Shown here piece after piece: positions 16,509 through 26,136 of a stretch of DNA of 53,183 nt (position 1 is the first letter of the stretch; each line of letters opens with the position of its first letter). Source of the DNA: an alpha proteobacterium L41A. Its GTDB lineage: Bacteria; Pseudomonadota; Alphaproteobacteria; Caulobacterales; Caulobacteraceae. Under the pieces are notes generated by a model. That model made no database searches. It saw only the letters and a list, made by a program, of their open reading frames with translations, and was not told where the DNA came from. The stretch covers positions 1-53,183 of the forward strand of contig AMYY01000024.1 in NCBI GenBank assembly GCA_000335735.1, written 5' to 3'. The translations under genes were made by a program, and so were the position numbers.

Positions 16509-18087
16509 ACCGGGCGGGCGCGAGCCCGACGAGGAGCCCCAGCGCCGGCCGTTGTTCCGTTTCGGCGGATCGCGGCTGGGCGGCTTCATCCTGGTGCTCA
16601 ATCTGCTCAGCCTGCTGATCCTGTTCGGCGGAGCACTGGCGATCAATGAATGGCGTCCGGGCCTGATCGAGGCGCGTCAGGAATCGCTGACGGTCCAGGC
16701 CGAACTGCTGGCCAATGTGCTGCGCGAAGAAGGCGTGACGCGGGGCGAGCCGACGCCCGAACTGGATCCCATCCGCGCGTCGATCTGGCTGACCGATCGG
16801 TTCATCCCGGCGGGCCAGCGGGTGCGACTGTATGATGTGAACGGCCTGTTGCTGGTCGACAGCTATCAGGTGACGGAGGCCATCGGCGGGCGGCCACTGC
16901 CCGACGCGCAGCCGGCTGGAACGGCGACCGAGGATGCCGCCAGGGCCAATCTGCTGTCCGAACGCCGGGTCGCGCGCGCCGACAGCGAACTGGCGGCCGA
17001 GGTGGCGGCGGCGCTGGACGGCTCGCCCCAATCGACCCTGCGTCGCAACGAGTCCGGCGACCGCGTCGTCTCCGTCTCCATTCCCGTGCGCCATGTGCGT
17101 CAGGTGCTGGGCGTGCTGACCGTCGAATCCGGGGATGTGGACGAAATCCTGGGCGCCCAGCGACAGGCGCTGTTCCCGTTCGCCCTGGTGGCGCTGGGGG
17201 TCAATCTCCTGGGATCGCTGCTGCTGCATCTGTTCGTGGCGCGGCCGATCATGCGGCTGTCGGCGGCGGCGGATCAGGTGAAGCTGCAACGCGCGCGGGC
17301 CATCTCCCTGCCGGATCTGGAGGATCGCAAGGACGAGATCGGCGATCTGGCGCGGTCCCTGGAATCCATGACCGACACCCTGTCGACGCGGATGGACGCC
17401 ATCGAACGGTTCGCGGCCGATGTGTCGCACGAGATCAAGAACCCCCTGACCTCGATCCGTTCGGCGCTGGAGACCCTGCCGCTGGTCAAGACCGATGCGC
17501 ACCGCGAGAAGCTGACGGCGCTGTTGCAGCAGGACGTGCGTCGGCTGGACCGGCTGATTACAGACATCTCCAACGCCTCGAGGCTGGATGCGGAGCTGTC
17601 GCGCGATCGGCCGCGGCCGGTCGATCTGAACCGGCTGCTGGTCGATATCGTCGGCGTCTATGAGACGACGGCCAAGCCGGGCGACATTCCGGTCTTGCTG
17701 ACGGCGCCCGAACAGGCCCTGCGGGTCATGGGGCGCGACGGGCCGCTGGGGCAGGTGTTCCGCAACCTGATCGACAACGCCCGCTCGTTCAGTCCCCCAG
17801 GCGGCGTGGTGCGGGTGGCGCTGGAGGACATCGGGGACGACCTGCCGATCCGGGTCCGGGTCGAGGACCAGGGGCCGGGCATTCCGGTCGAGAACCTGGA
17901 GACGGTGTTCGAGCGGTTCTACACCTCGCGGCCTAAGGGGGCGGTGTTCGGCTCCAACTCGGGCCTGGGCCTGTCCATCGTGCGTCAGATCGTCGAGGCG
18001 CATGGCGGTCGCGTCCACGCCGAAAACAAGACCGAAGGCGGGGCGCGGTTCGAGATCGTCTTCCCGGCGGTCGGCCGCTGGTCGTGA
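16477..18087 (+). CDS. chvG: Sensor histidine kinase ChvG
   Basis: A 536-residue membrane kinase. One transmembrane helix is near residues 38-56 ([18 protein letters not shown]) and a second near 228-250 ([19 protein letters not shown]). Between them is a periplasmic sensor domain of roughly 170 residues. A HAMP linker ([14 protein letters not shown]) leads to the H-box with phospho-acceptor His318 ([18 protein letters not shown]), then the N-box [11 protein letters not shown]1 DQGPGIP and G2 NSGLGLSIV. The start ATG at 16477 lies inside chvI, indicating translational coupling, and its stop overlaps the hprK GTG by four bases. In Agrobacterium, Sinorhizobium and Caulobacter this kinase senses envelope, acid or osmotic stress, restrained in rhizobia by ExoR; no exoR gene is visible here. 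Confidence 0.92.
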   Translation: MASATATARAEPGGREPDEEPQRRPLFRFGGSRLGGFILVLNLLSLLILFGGALAINEWRPGLIEARQESLTVQAELLANVLREEGVTRGEPTPELDPIRASIWLTDRFIPAGQRVRLYDVNGLLLVDSYQVTEAIGGRPLPDAQPAGTATEDAARANLLSERRVARADSELAAEVAAALDGSPQSTLRRNESGDRVVSVSIPVRHVRQVLGVLTVESGDVDEILGAQRQALFPFALVALGVNLLGSLLLHLFVARPIMRLSAAADQVKLQRARAISLPDLEDRKDEIGDLARSLESMTDTLSTRMDAIERFAADVSHEIKNPLTSIRSALETLPLVKTDAHREKLTALLQQDVRRLDRLITDISNASRLDAELSRDRPRPVDLNRLLVDIVGVYETTAKPGDIPVLLTAPEQALRVMGRDGPLGQVFRNLIDNARSFSPPGGVVRVALEDIGDDLPIRVRVEDQGPGIPVENLETVFERFYTSRPKGAVFGSNSGLGLSIVRQIVEAHGGRVHAENKTEGGARFEIVFPAVGRWS

Positions 18088-18512
18088 GCCAGGGCCAGCC
18101 GGTCCATGCCACCACCGTCGCGGTGCGCCGACGCGGGGCCTGGCAGGGGGTGATGATCCTGGGCCCGTCGGGCGCGGGCAAGAGCGATCTGGCGCTGCGG
18201 CTGATCGGGCGCGGCTGGCGACTGGTCAGCGACGACTACACCCAGGTCTGGGCCTCCGACGGGGCCGTTCATGCGTCGGCGCCGGCCTCCATCGCGGGTC
18301 GGATCGAGGTGCGCGGCCTTGGAATCGTGGCCGCCAGAACACGCCCGGTCTGTCGCGTGGCGCTGGCCGTGGCCTGTATCGCGGAAGGGGTCGAACGGCT
18401 TCCGGAGCCGCAGACACGGGCTTTCGCGGGGGTCGATCTGCCTCTTCTGGCGCTGGATCCCCGACCGGCTTCGGCCGTCGATGTGGTCGCAGCGGCGTTG
18501 GAGACGCTTTGA
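18084..18512 (+). CDS. hprK: HPr kinase/phosphorylase, short form
   Basis: A 142-residue protein corresponding to only the C-terminal catalytic domain of HPr kinase/phosphorylase; the N-terminal domain of the Firmicute enzyme is absent, as is normal in alphaproteobacteria. Walker A GPSGAGKS is at residues 27-34, the catalytic Asp pair in VSDDYTQ at 50-51, and the HPrK signature at EVRGLGIV. It modifies a serine of HPr in response to metabolites. The GTG start at 18084 overlaps the chvG stop (GTGA), so kinase, regulator and PTS genes are tied together in expression. Length and context make the assignment firm. Confidence 0.93.
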   Translation: MSQGQPVHATTVAVRRRGAWQGVMILGPSGAGKSDLALRLIGRGWRLVSDDYTQVWASDGAVHASAPASIAGRIEVRGLGIVAARTRPVCRVALAVACIAEGVERLPEPQTRAFAGVDLPLLALDPRPASAVDVVAAALETL

Positions 18513-18632
18513 AACCCCGAAAGACGGGTCTATGACACGCCCCTTGCGGTCCATAGAGGGCGGCGTCCGGCCTCCCTTGCCGGGCGGGGGAATGCCTGGG
18601 ACGGTTCGGGGCGGGATGCGAGTGAAGTCCTC

Positions 18633-19037
18633 ATGATCGGTCTGGTGATCGTCACCCACGGCGGGTTGGCGTCCGAGTTTCTCTCCGCCATGGAGCATGT
18701 GGTCGGCCCGCAGCGCGGCGTCGCGGCTATCTGCATCGGCCCCGACGACGACATGGAGCGTCGGCGTCGCGACATCGTGGACGCGGCCGCGGCCGTGGAC
18801 GACGGCGAAGGGGTCATCCTGCTGACCGACATGTTCGGCGGCACGCCGTCGAACCTGGCGATTTCGGTGATGGAACAGACGCGCGCCGAGGTCATCGCCG
18901 GGCTGAACCTGCCCATGCTGATCAAACTGGCCAGCGTGCGCGGGCGCGAGACGCTGGAATCCTGCGTCGCCCATGCTCAGGACGCGGGCCGCAAATACAT
19001 CTCCGTCGCGTCCTGGGTGCTCGCAGGCGAAAAATGA
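18633..19037 (+). CDS. PTS EIIA-Man family protein
   Basis: A 134-residue PTS sugar transporter subunit IIA of the mannose type. The phospho-acceptor is His9 in VTHGGLASEF, and LLTDMFGGTPSNLA is the conserved active-site loop with Asp. No membrane components (EIIC/EIID) are encoded nearby, so the likely role is regulatory, as in the nitrogen/carbon PTS branch of alphaproteobacteria, where sugar transport PTS is often missing. That role is inferred. It lies 120 bases after hprK; rapZ, often placed here in relatives, is absent from the gap. Its stop overlaps the HPr start (ATGA). Confidence 0.92.
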   Translation: MIGLVIVTHGGLASEFLSAMEHVVGPQRGVAAICIGPDDDMERRRRDIVDAAAAVDDGEGVILLTDMFGGTPSNLAISVMEQTRAEVIAGLNLPMLIKLASVRGRETLESCVAHAQDAGRKYISVASWVLAGEK

Positions 19038-19306
19038 CCGTCACCGCGACACTGAACATCTGCAATACGCGCGGCCTGCACGCCCGCGCCTCGGCCAAGT
19101 TCGTCAAACTGGCCTCCAGCTTCGAAAGCGAGATCCACGTCACCCGCGACGGGGTGACGGTGGACGCCCGCTCGATCATGGGCCTGCTGATGCTGGGCGC
19201 CGGCATCGGCTGCAGCATCGACGTCTCCGCCGAAGGCCCGGACGCCGAAGAGGCCATGGAAGCCCTGACCGACCTGGTCGCGCGCAAGTTCGACGAGGAT
19301 CAGTAG
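19034..19306 (+). CDS. ptsH: HPr family phosphocarrier protein
   Basis: A 90-residue HPr. His16 (RGLHARAS) takes phosphate from EI, and Ser47 (ARSIMGLLML) is the site modified by HprK. The length and order of both sites are typical of HPr/NPr. It is coupled to the EIIA gene by a four-base overlap. EI is not in the window. Together with hprK and EIIA it forms a phosphorelay that likely reports carbon/nitrogen state rather than importing sugar, which is inferred from the lack of transport subunits. Shortly downstream (19323-19337) a small inverted repeat TCGGAT/ATCCGA may end the transcript. Confidence 0.95.
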   Translation: MTVTATLNICNTRGLHARASAKFVKLASSFESEIHVTRDGVTVDARSIMGLLMLGAGIGCSIDVSAEGPDAEEAMEALTDLVARKFDEDQ

Positions 19307-19390
19307 GCGGCGATCATCACCCTCGGATTTGATCCGATGGCGGAGGCTTCAGCGGTGTGGCACCCGACTCAAATGAGGCGATTGACCAAC

Positions 19391-20185
19391 TCAGTGACGG
19401 ATTATCATCGCCGACCGAAGCCGCACGGTTTCGACGCGCTCGTCACCAGTTAGGGTCACGATCCAAGACCTGGCGCCGGGTCCCGAGGTGTCGAACTCGA
19501 CCTCGGCGGCGTTCCAGTTCTTCGGCGCGTCCGTCTGCACGAAGAGCCTCGGCCCCGGCGGCGTCGAAGCGTTACGCGGCGGCAACGGACGGCTTGGCTG
19601 AACTCGCAACAGCTTATCCAAGGGCAGCTCCGCCAAGGCCCGCCTTGGATCGTTGCAGGCCGTGGCCGACTCCTGCGGATCACACTCTAGGGCGAACGGC
19701 AGATCAGCTGTCCCAGCCGCCAGCCGCATCGTCTCCGTCAGCCGGTCGAGCGCCGCCAACTGGTTGTCCACCTGGCCCTGAGACCCACCAATATAGCCGG
19801 TCAGCTCGGCGCACCGCGCCTCTGTCGCCGGCTCGGGATAGGACGGTCCATACTCCACTCCCGAGCCCAGGTCGCTTACTGTCAACACGGTTTCAGGATC
19901 GTCCGGATTTCCGGGCGCGGTTGGATTGCCGGCCGAGACCAAATGAACCCGCCGCGCGCAGATTCCGTCTCGCTCAGGCAGAGACTTTTCCCAGAACAGC
20001 GCCTGGTAAATCTGCCCGGGCGCCCAGTAGCGGCGCACCCAGCCGCCGGTGATCTGCTCCGACGTCTCAGGCGGCAACATCTTCGGAGCCAGCACCAGAG
20101 GATCGGCTTGTTTGACCTCCGCCAGTTGCAGTGTTCGTTCGGGTGGTTGCACGGCGAGGGCCATCGCAAAAAGGAGTTCCATCAT
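19391..20185 (-). CDS. Hypothetical exported protein
   Basis: A 264-residue protein from ATG 20185, with ATG 20182 an equal candidate. The N-terminus MMELLFAMALAVQ is a short hydrophobic leader followed by QPPERTLQLAEVKQADP. The mature part has five cysteines (GICARR, ARCAEL, ALECDP, ATACND and others), fitting a periplasmic disulfide-stabilised protein. A C-terminal segment, VEFDTSGPGARSWIVTLTGDERVETVRLR, looks like a beta-rich domain. No family is recognised. It lies between the convergent HPr gene and the phytase gene on the same strand, 180 bases downstream of the latter, and may not be linked to either. Confidence 0.6.
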   Translation of the reverse strand: MMELLFAMALAVQPPERTLQLAEVKQADPLVLAPKMLPPETSEQITGGWVRRYWAPGQIYQALFWEKSLPERDGICARRVHLVSAGNPTAPGNPDDPETVLTVSDLGSGVEYGPSYPEPATEARCAELTGYIGGSQGQVDNQLAALDRLTETMRLAAGTADLPFALECDPQESATACNDPRRALAELPLDKLLRVQPSRPLPPRNASTPPGPRLFVQTDAPKNWNAAEVEFDTSGPGARSWIVTLTGDERVETVRLRSAMIIRH

Positions 20186-20365
20186 GGCGCACACCGTCGT
20201 GAGTTTCCGTCAGTATAGCTTCAATCGGTCGACTGACCACTGACGCCTTTGCCGGGGATCCTGACGACAAGCTGCACACCCGACCTCGACTTCCGGCCTC
20301 AAATCAAAGCTGCAAGGCGATGCAGGCCTGCGCGAACCGCGCTCTTGGATGGAAGGAGACGGCGT

Positions 20366-21466
20366 CTAAAGCCCCAGCGCCCGTCGGATGTCGCGCCAGT
20401 CGACGTATTTGAAGTTCTGCGTGCCCACGTCGTTGACGTCGTCCTGGATGACGACGAGGCCGTCGGGGAAGGGGCCGACTTGACCGCTGGCGGCCGCTAG
20501 GCCGTCGGTGCCGGTGACGCCGTCCACCGCGCCGTCCACGATCTTGAAGCGGCCCTTGTACTCGGGCGCCGCGCCGTCGATGCGCCAGACGGGGAAGGTG
20601 GAATCGCCCTGGCTGGAGGCGATCAGGTAGCGGCCCGAGGCGTCGGAGATGGTGGTCAGGCCTTCGGCGTCGGCGACCAGAATGTCCCGGGCGATGGGTT
20701 GGATCAGGGTGCGGGCCGCGCCGGAGGCCGGGTTCAGGCCATAGCGCCACAGGCCGACGTTCTCCTCGTTGACATAGAGGGCGTCGGCGGCTTCGTCGGC
20801 GGCGCAGCCTTCGGAGATGGTGCCGATCTCGGCGGTGCGGACCAGACGCGCCGTGGGCCGGCCGGCGGCGTCCACACCCAGGACGAACTGGCGCAGCTCG
20901 CCCTCATGGCCGACCAGGATGGCGTGAACCTCGGCTCCGCGCCGCGCAAAGCAGAAGCCGTAGGGTTCGACAACGTCGGTGGCGACGGCGCCCCAATAGC
21001 GCACGCCGTTCTGGCCGGTCCCGGCCGGGTCGAAGGTGTAGAGGGCGATGCCGGTCTTGCCCGGCGTGCGGTCGCTGGCGCCCAGCACCACCTGCGGACG
21101 GCCGCCGACCGACAGGCCCTCGACCGCATCGACATTGTTCAGCAGGCCCTCGGGCAGGAACTGCAGAATCTGGCCGTCGAAGCCGTAGATGTAGAGGCCG
21201 GATTTCTTGTCCGTGCCGGCGACGAAGCCGGAGGTCTGTTGACCCATGATCGTGACCGGCGACGCGCTGGCCCATACGGCGGGGTCGTCGGCGGCGTCCT
21301 GACCCGCCGTGCCGACCGACGGGGTTTCCAGCACGGCCTGGACCGGGGCGCCGGGGCCGACGAGGCCCGCGCCCTCGCCCTGATAATCGACCTCGTGCGT
21401 GGCGCAGGCGGCGAGCAGGGCCAGGGCGGCGCAGGCGGTCAACGAGCGGGCGAGGGAAGGGCGCAT
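20366..21466 (-). CDS. Beta-propeller phytase lipoprotein
   Basis: A 366-residue 3-phytase of the beta-propeller (BPP) family, which removes phosphate from calcium-phytate. The start ATG 21466 follows a GGAG site and gives a lipoprotein leader with lipobox LLAAC (Cys21); an upstream in-frame start would spoil it. Family features are DAADDPAVWASAS, the calcium-binding DP-AVW block near the start; GTDKKSGLYIYGFDGQ; VDAVEGLSVGGRPQVVLGASDRT; YGFCFARR; and the C-terminal QDDVNDVGTQNFKYVDW. As a lipoprotein it should sit at the outer membrane. It is divergent from a large TonB receptor, suggesting coupled hydrolysis and uptake. Confidence 0.9.
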   Translation of the reverse strand: MRPSLARSLTACAALALLAACATHEVDYQGEGAGLVGPGAPVQAVLETPSVGTAGQDAADDPAVWASASPVTIMGQQTSGFVAGTDKKSGLYIYGFDGQILQFLPEGLLNNVDAVEGLSVGGRPQVVLGASDRTPGKTGIALYTFDPAGTGQNGVRYWGAVATDVVEPYGFCFARRGAEVHAILVGHEGELRQFVLGVDAAGRPTARLVRTAEIGTISEGCAADEAADALYVNEENVGLWRYGLNPASGAARTLIQPIARDILVADAEGLTTISDASGRYLIASSQGDSTFPVWRIDGAAPEYKGRFKIVDGAVDGVTGTDGLAAASGQVGPFPDGLVVIQDDVNDVGTQNFKYVDWRDIRRALGL

Positions 21467-21707
21467 GTCGGTCTCCGGACGATCTGGAGGCGTCCCTGTC
21501 GGCAAGCCGTCTGCGCGTCAACGGCGCGGGCGTGACGGTTCGGCGTCGGTTCGATGACTGATGGTCCGTCAAGGGATCAAGCGTCGCCGTTCCGTCGGAA
21601 AACCGCGAACGAGGCGTCGTGGAATCGTCGCGGTCGCGTCGCCGCCAAAGGTTAAGCGGCCCCTCCATCGGCTGAAGCGAAACGTCGCTCGCCGAAGGGG
21701 ACCTGAC

Positions 21708-24527
21708 ATGAAACTGAACCTGCTGATGGGCGCCGCGATCGCGCCGATGATCCTGGCGCCGCTGGCCATGCCCGCCCACGCCGATGTCGACGCCGCCGCC
21801 ACGACCAGCGCGGCGGTCGTCGGCGACGTGATCTACGGCCGGGTGACCAACGCCGCCGGCGCGCCCCTGCCGGGCGCCGAGGTTCTGGTGCGCGGCACAA
21901 GCCAGCGGGCCGTGACCAACACCCAGGGCGAGTTCACCCTGCCGACCGCCAGCGGCTCCATGGTGCTGGAGGTCAACTATCTGGGCCTGCCCTCGACCAG
22001 CCAGACGGTCGTCATGACGCCGGGCGAAGACGCCAATGTCGCCATCGTCCTGGGCGCGCAATCGGCGACGGACGTGGCCGATGTGATCGTGACCGGCGTC
22101 ATCACCGACGGCGTCGCCCGCTCGCTGAACCAGCAGAAGAACGCCGACGGCACGGTCAACGTCCTGTCGGCCGACGCCATCGGTCGTTATCCCGACCCCA
22201 ATGTGGCGGAATCGCTTCAACGCGTTCAGGGCATCGCCATCCAGCGCGACCAGGGCGAAGGCCGCTACATCAATGTGCGCGGCGCGCCGGCCGCCTTCAC
22301 CGCCGTGTCGGTGGACGGGGTGCAGGTTCCCGCGGTCGATCCCGGCACCCGCGCCGTCGATCTGGACACCCTGCCCAGCGACATCGTCGCGAACATCGAA
22401 GTCTCCAAGACGCTGGTGCCCAGCCAGGAAGCCGATTCCATCGCCGGCGCCGTCAACATCAAGACCCGTTCCCCGTTTGACCGTCGTCGCCTGGCCATCA
22501 GCGGCTATGCCGGCGGGAGCTATAATGACTATGGCGGCGAGGACGTTCGCGCCGGCGCCACCGCGTCCAACGTTTTCGCGAACGAGACCTTCGGCGCCCT
22601 GCTGTCGGTCAGCTATTCCGAAACCAACCGCCGGCCCGACAACGTCGAGAACGCCTGGGTGAGGGAAGAGCAGAACGGCGCCGATGTCTTCGTGCTCGAA
22701 GAAACCCTGTTCAAGGATTATGAGACCAAGCGCACCCGCCAGGCCGTGACCGGCGCTCTGGAATGGCGGCCTGCCGATGATGTCCGCGCCTATCTGCGCG
22801 GATCATTCGCCCAGTTCGAGGACGACGAATATCGAAACACCCTGGGGCTGATCTATTCGGACGGCACCCTGCAGCCGGGGGCGACGAACACGACGGCGAC
22901 CTACACCGGGGCGCGCATCACCCGCCAGCTGCGTCACCGCACGCAGAAGAACGACATCACCACCCTCGTCGCGGGCGGCGAGAAGACGTTTGCAAATGGC
23001 GCGGTCTGGGACGCCAGCCTGTCATGGGCCGACAGCGAGCAATCCTATCCGAACCGCAACGAGCTGCTGTATCGCTCCAGCGGCACGACGCTGAGCTACA
23101 ACACCGGCGACCACTATATGCCGACCTATTCGGTGTTCAGCGATCCGGCGGGCTTCTATCGCGATCCGACACGGTTCAGCTTCCGTGAGAACGCCTTCCG
23201 CGAGAACACGACCAAGCAGGAAGACGTCGCCTTCAAGACCAACTTCGAGCTGCCGAGCCAGTTCGGCGGCCGTGACGTGACCTGGAAGGTCGGCGCCAAG
23301 TTCAACACCCGCGAGATCAACGCCGACGAGCAGCGCTATCGCAACCGCGCCGCCGCCGCGAGCCCCGGCACGCTGGCTTCGATGTTGAGCGACCGTCCGT
23401 CGCGCAACTATGATTACGACCTCGGCTTCAAGTTCGACGCTGGAAAGGCCGACGACTATTTCGCGCGGGTGCGCGCCGCCTCGCCCATCCGGTTGCCGGA
23501 TTCGATCGCGGCCGATTACAGCGCCCAAGAAGACATTCTGGCGGGCTATGCCCAGGCGCGCTTCGACATCGGCGCGACGAACGTCATCGTCGGCCTTCGT
23601 GTCGAGAACACCAGGTTCGACGGTGAAGCGGCGGCCCTGATCGACAACGATGGCAGCGCTCCGTTCCAGATGGCCAAGGTCAGCCGGGAAGACACCGAGT
23701 TCTTCCCGAACCTGACGGTGCGCCACGCCTTTTCGGACAAGCTGATTGGACGTTTCGCCCTGACGCGCTCGATCTCGCGTCCCGAGTTCAACGAGATCGT
23801 GCCGCGTCGCATCGAGGAAACCGATGGGTCCGACATCTCCTACGAGATCGGCAACCCGGATCTGCAGCCGGCCCTGTCGAACAATATCGACCTGGGCCTG
23901 GAATATTACTTCGCCTCGCTGGGCGTGGTGTCGGCGAACGCCTTCTACAAGGACCTGACCGACTATCGCTACACCCTGAACTACAGCGAGCAGGTGACCA
24001 TCGACGGCGCGGTCTACGACGCCGACTTCGAGACCCCGATCAATGCGCCCGAGGGCCATCTGGCGGGCCTGGAGCTGAACCTGCAGCGCAAGTTCGATTT
24101 CCTGCCCGGACTGCTGTCGGGCTTCGGCGTCTTCGCCAACTACACCTGGACCGACGCCGAGATCAAAACGGCCCAATCCTACGGCGGTCGCGACACCTTC
24201 GCCCTGCCGGGCCAGTCGGACAGCAACTACAACGCCGCCCTCTTCTACGAAATGGCCGGGTTCAGCGCGCGCCTGTCCTACACCAAGCGTGGGGACTATC
24301 TGGAAGAGATCAACGCCGACGACGCCGATCTGGACCTCTATGTCGAGGGCCGCGAACAACTGGACTTCACCGCCAGCTATGACTTCGGCAACGGCGTGGA
24401 AGTCTTCGGCGAAGCCAAGAACCTGACCGACAGCGCGGGCGTGCGCTACTACGGCGTCAAGGAGCGGACCTACGAGTACGAGAAGTTCGGCTACAACGTC
24501 TTCCTGGGCGTGCGCTTCAAGCTCTGA
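21708..24527 (+). CDS. TonB-dependent receptor with CarboxypepD-like N-terminal domain
   Basis: A 939-residue outer-membrane receptor. After a signal peptide (MKLNLLMGAAIAPM, cleaved near AHA) comes a carboxypeptidase-regulatory-like domain (VIYGRVTNAAGAPLPGAEV, ending TNTQGEFTLP), then a plug domain (VNVLSADAIGRYPDPNVAES, LQRVQGIAIQRDQGEGRYIN, VRGAPAAFTAVSVDGVQVP, AVNIKTRSPF) and a long barrel that finishes YNVFLGVRFKL. This is the TIGR01782-like subfamily abundant in Caulobacterales, used for large or phosphorylated organic substrates. ATG 21708 is preferred for the signal peptide. Divergence from the phytase gene suggests phytate or its products as ligand, which is inference. A strong terminator follows. 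Confidence 0.93.
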   Translation: MKLNLLMGAAIAPMILAPLAMPAHADVDAAATTSAAVVGDVIYGRVTNAAGAPLPGAEVLVRGTSQRAVTNTQGEFTLPTASGSMVLEVNYLGLPSTSQTVVMTPGEDANVAIVLGAQSATDVADVIVTGVITDGVARSLNQQKNADGTVNVLSADAIGRYPDPNVAESLQRVQGIAIQRDQGEGRYINVRGAPAAFTAVSVDGVQVPAVDPGTRAVDLDTLPSDIVANIEVSKTLVPSQEADSIAGAVNIKTRSPFDRRRLAISGYAGGSYNDYGGEDVRAGATASNVFANETFGALLSVSYSETNRRPDNVENAWVREEQNGADVFVLEETLFKDYETKRTRQAVTGALEWRPADDVRAYLRGSFAQFEDDEYRNTLGLIYSDGTLQPGATNTTATYTGARITRQLRHRTQKNDITTLVAGGEKTFANGAVWDASLSWADSEQSYPNRNELLYRSSGTTLSYNTGDHYMPTYSVFSDPAGFYRDPTRFSFRENAFRENTTKQEDVAFKTNFELPSQFGGRDVTWKVGAKFNTREINADEQRYRNRAAAASPGTLASMLSDRPSRNYDYDLGFKFDAGKADDYFARVRAASPIRLPDSIAADYSAQEDILAGYAQARFDIGATNVIVGLRVENTRFDGEAAALIDNDGSAPFQMAKVSREDTEFFPNLTVRHAFSDKLIGRFALTRSISRPEFNEIVPRRIEETDGSDISYEIGNPDLQPALSNNIDLGLEYYFASLGVVSANAFYKDLTDYRYTLNYSEQVTIDGAVYDADFETPINAPEGHLAGLELNLQRKFDFLPGLLSGFGVFANYTWTDAEIKTAQSYGGRDTFALPGQSDSNYNAALFYEMAGFSARLSYTKRGDYLEEINADDADLDLYVEGREQLDFTASYDFGNGVEVFGEAKNLTDSAGVRYYGVKERTYEYEKFGYNVFLGVRFKL

Positions 24528-24552
24528 GCGCGCCGGTCAGACATGATCAAAG

Positions 24553-24581
24553 GGGCCGGGCGGCGACGTCCGGCCCTTTTT
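24553..24581 (+). terminator. Rho-independent terminator after the TonB receptor
   Basis: GGGCCGG (24553-24559) pairs with CCGGCCC (24570-24576); an A-rich stretch precedes it and five T follow (24577-24581). It begins 25 bases after the receptor stop. Its loop shares the 13-mer CGGCGACGTCCGG with the terminator at 26137. Confidence 0.85.
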
Positions 24582-24704
24582 CGTGGCTTCCGCCTCTGCA
24601 ATTGCTCGAAACGCGGCCCATATGGGCTCCAGCGGTTGACCCGTGCGGGGTCGGCGCTAGTGTCCGCGCGCCTTTCCCCGCGCGCCAGAATACCAGAGGA
24701 TACC

Positions 24705-26111
24705 ATGGCCGAAGCCACCGCCGCCTACGACGTCGTCATCATCGGCGGAGGCCCTGGCGGCTATAACGCCGCGATCCGGGCGGGCCAGCTGGGCCTGAAG
24801 GTCGCCTGCGTGGAGATGCGTTCGACGCTGGGCGGCACCTGCCTCAACGTCGGCTGCATGCCATCCAAGGCTCTGCTGCATGCCTCCGAACTGTGGAACG
24901 CCGCCAATACCGAATTCGCCAAGATCGGCATCGAGGTCCAGCCCAAGCTGCACCTGGACCAGATGCACAAGGCCAAGGACGACAGCGTCACGGCCCTGAC
25001 CAAGGGGATCGAGTTCCTGTTCAAGAAGAACAAGGCCGACTGGATCAAGGGCAAGGGCAAGATCGTCGGTAAAGGCAAGGTCGAGGTGACCGCCGCCGAC
25101 GGCTCGGTCCAGACGCTGGACGCCAAGAATATCGTCATCGCCACCGGCTCGGAGCCGACCCCGCTGCCGGGCGTCGCCTTCGAAGACGGCAAGGTCATCG
25201 ATTCCACCGGCGCCCTGTCGCTGCCGGCCGTGCCCAAGAAACTGATCGTGGTCGGCGCCGGCATCATCGGCCTGGAGCTGGGCTCCGTCTGGCGTCGTTT
25301 GGGCGCCGAGGTCACGGTGGTCGAGTTCCTGGACCGGATCACGCCCGGCATGGACACCGAGGTCGCCACCGCCTTCCAGCGCACCCTGACGAAACAGGGC
25401 ATGAGCTTCAAACTGGGCGCCAAGGTCACCGGCGCCAAGTCGGGCAAGGACGGGGTGGAACTGACCGTCGAGCCGTCGGCCGGCGGCGCCGCCGAGACGA
25501 TCAAGGGCGATGTGGTGCTGGTCGCCATCGGTCGTCGTCCGTACACGGACGGTCTAGGTCTGGAAAGCGTCGGCGTGACGCCGGACAAGCGCGGCTTCAT
25601 CGATCATGACCACTTCAAGGTCGCCGATGGCATCTGGGTGATCGGCGACGTGACCCACGGTCCGATGCTGGCGCACAAGGCGGAAGAAGACGCGGTCGCC
25701 GTGATCGACACCATCGCCGGCAAGTACGGCCACGTCGACTATGCGCTGGTCCCCAGCGTCGTCTACACCTTCCCCGAAGTGGCCTGGGTCGGTCAGACCG
25801 AGGACCAGCTGAAGGCGGCCGGCGTTCAGTACAAGAAGGGCAAATTCCCCTTCACCGCCAACAGCCGCGCCAAGATCAATCACGAGACCGACGGCTTCGT
25901 GAAGGTTCTGGCCGACGCCGCGACCGACAAGGTGCTGGGCGTCCACATCATGGGCCCGCAGGCCGGCGAGATGATCCACGAGGCCGCCATCACCATGAGC
26001 TTCGGCGGTGCGTCGGAAGACATCGCCCGCACCTGCCACGCCCACCCCACCCGTTCGGAAGCCGTCCGTCAGGCGGCCATGGATGTCGAAGGCTGGATGA
26101 TGCAGGCCTGA
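24705..26111 (+). CDS. lpdA: Dihydrolipoyl dehydrogenase
   Basis: A 468-residue E3 flavoenzyme that reoxidises dihydrolipoamide in the 2-oxoacid dehydrogenase and glycine-cleavage complexes. FAD motif GGGPGG is at 14-19, the redox-active disulfide is Cys46/Cys51 (GGTCLNVGCMPSK), the NAD motif is VVGAGIIGLELGSVW, and the C-terminal active-site His-Glu pair is in CHAHPTRSEAVRQA. The start ATG 24705 follows AGAGGATACC; frames further upstream run through the terminator of the previous gene. No E1/E2 genes are adjacent, so this is a stand-alone copy, probably shared by complexes encoded elsewhere. It converges on mutS with a bidirectional terminator between. Confidence 0.97.
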   Translation: MAEATAAYDVVIIGGGPGGYNAAIRAGQLGLKVACVEMRSTLGGTCLNVGCMPSKALLHASELWNAANTEFAKIGIEVQPKLHLDQMHKAKDDSVTALTKGIEFLFKKNKADWIKGKGKIVGKGKVEVTAADGSVQTLDAKNIVIATGSEPTPLPGVAFEDGKVIDSTGALSLPAVPKKLIVVGAGIIGLELGSVWRRLGAEVTVVEFLDRITPGMDTEVATAFQRTLTKQGMSFKLGAKVTGAKSGKDGVELTVEPSAGGAAETIKGDVVLVAIGRRPYTDGLGLESVGVTPDKRGFIDHDHFKVADGIWVIGDVTHGPMLAHKAEEDAVAVIDTIAGKYGHVDYALVPSVVYTFPEVAWVGQTEDQLKAAGVQYKKGKFPFTANSRAKINHETDGFVKVLADAATDKVLGVHIMGPQAGEMIHEAAITMSFGGASEDIARTCHAHPTRSEAVRQAAMDVEGWMMQA

Positions 26112-26136
26112 TCCGAAACGGATCGAGACTTCGAGC

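Noticed and set aside
21467..21707. Pho box between phytase and TonB receptor
   Set aside because: CTGTCGG and CCGTCTG are present but do not form two good CTGTCAT-like repeats at 11-base spacing.
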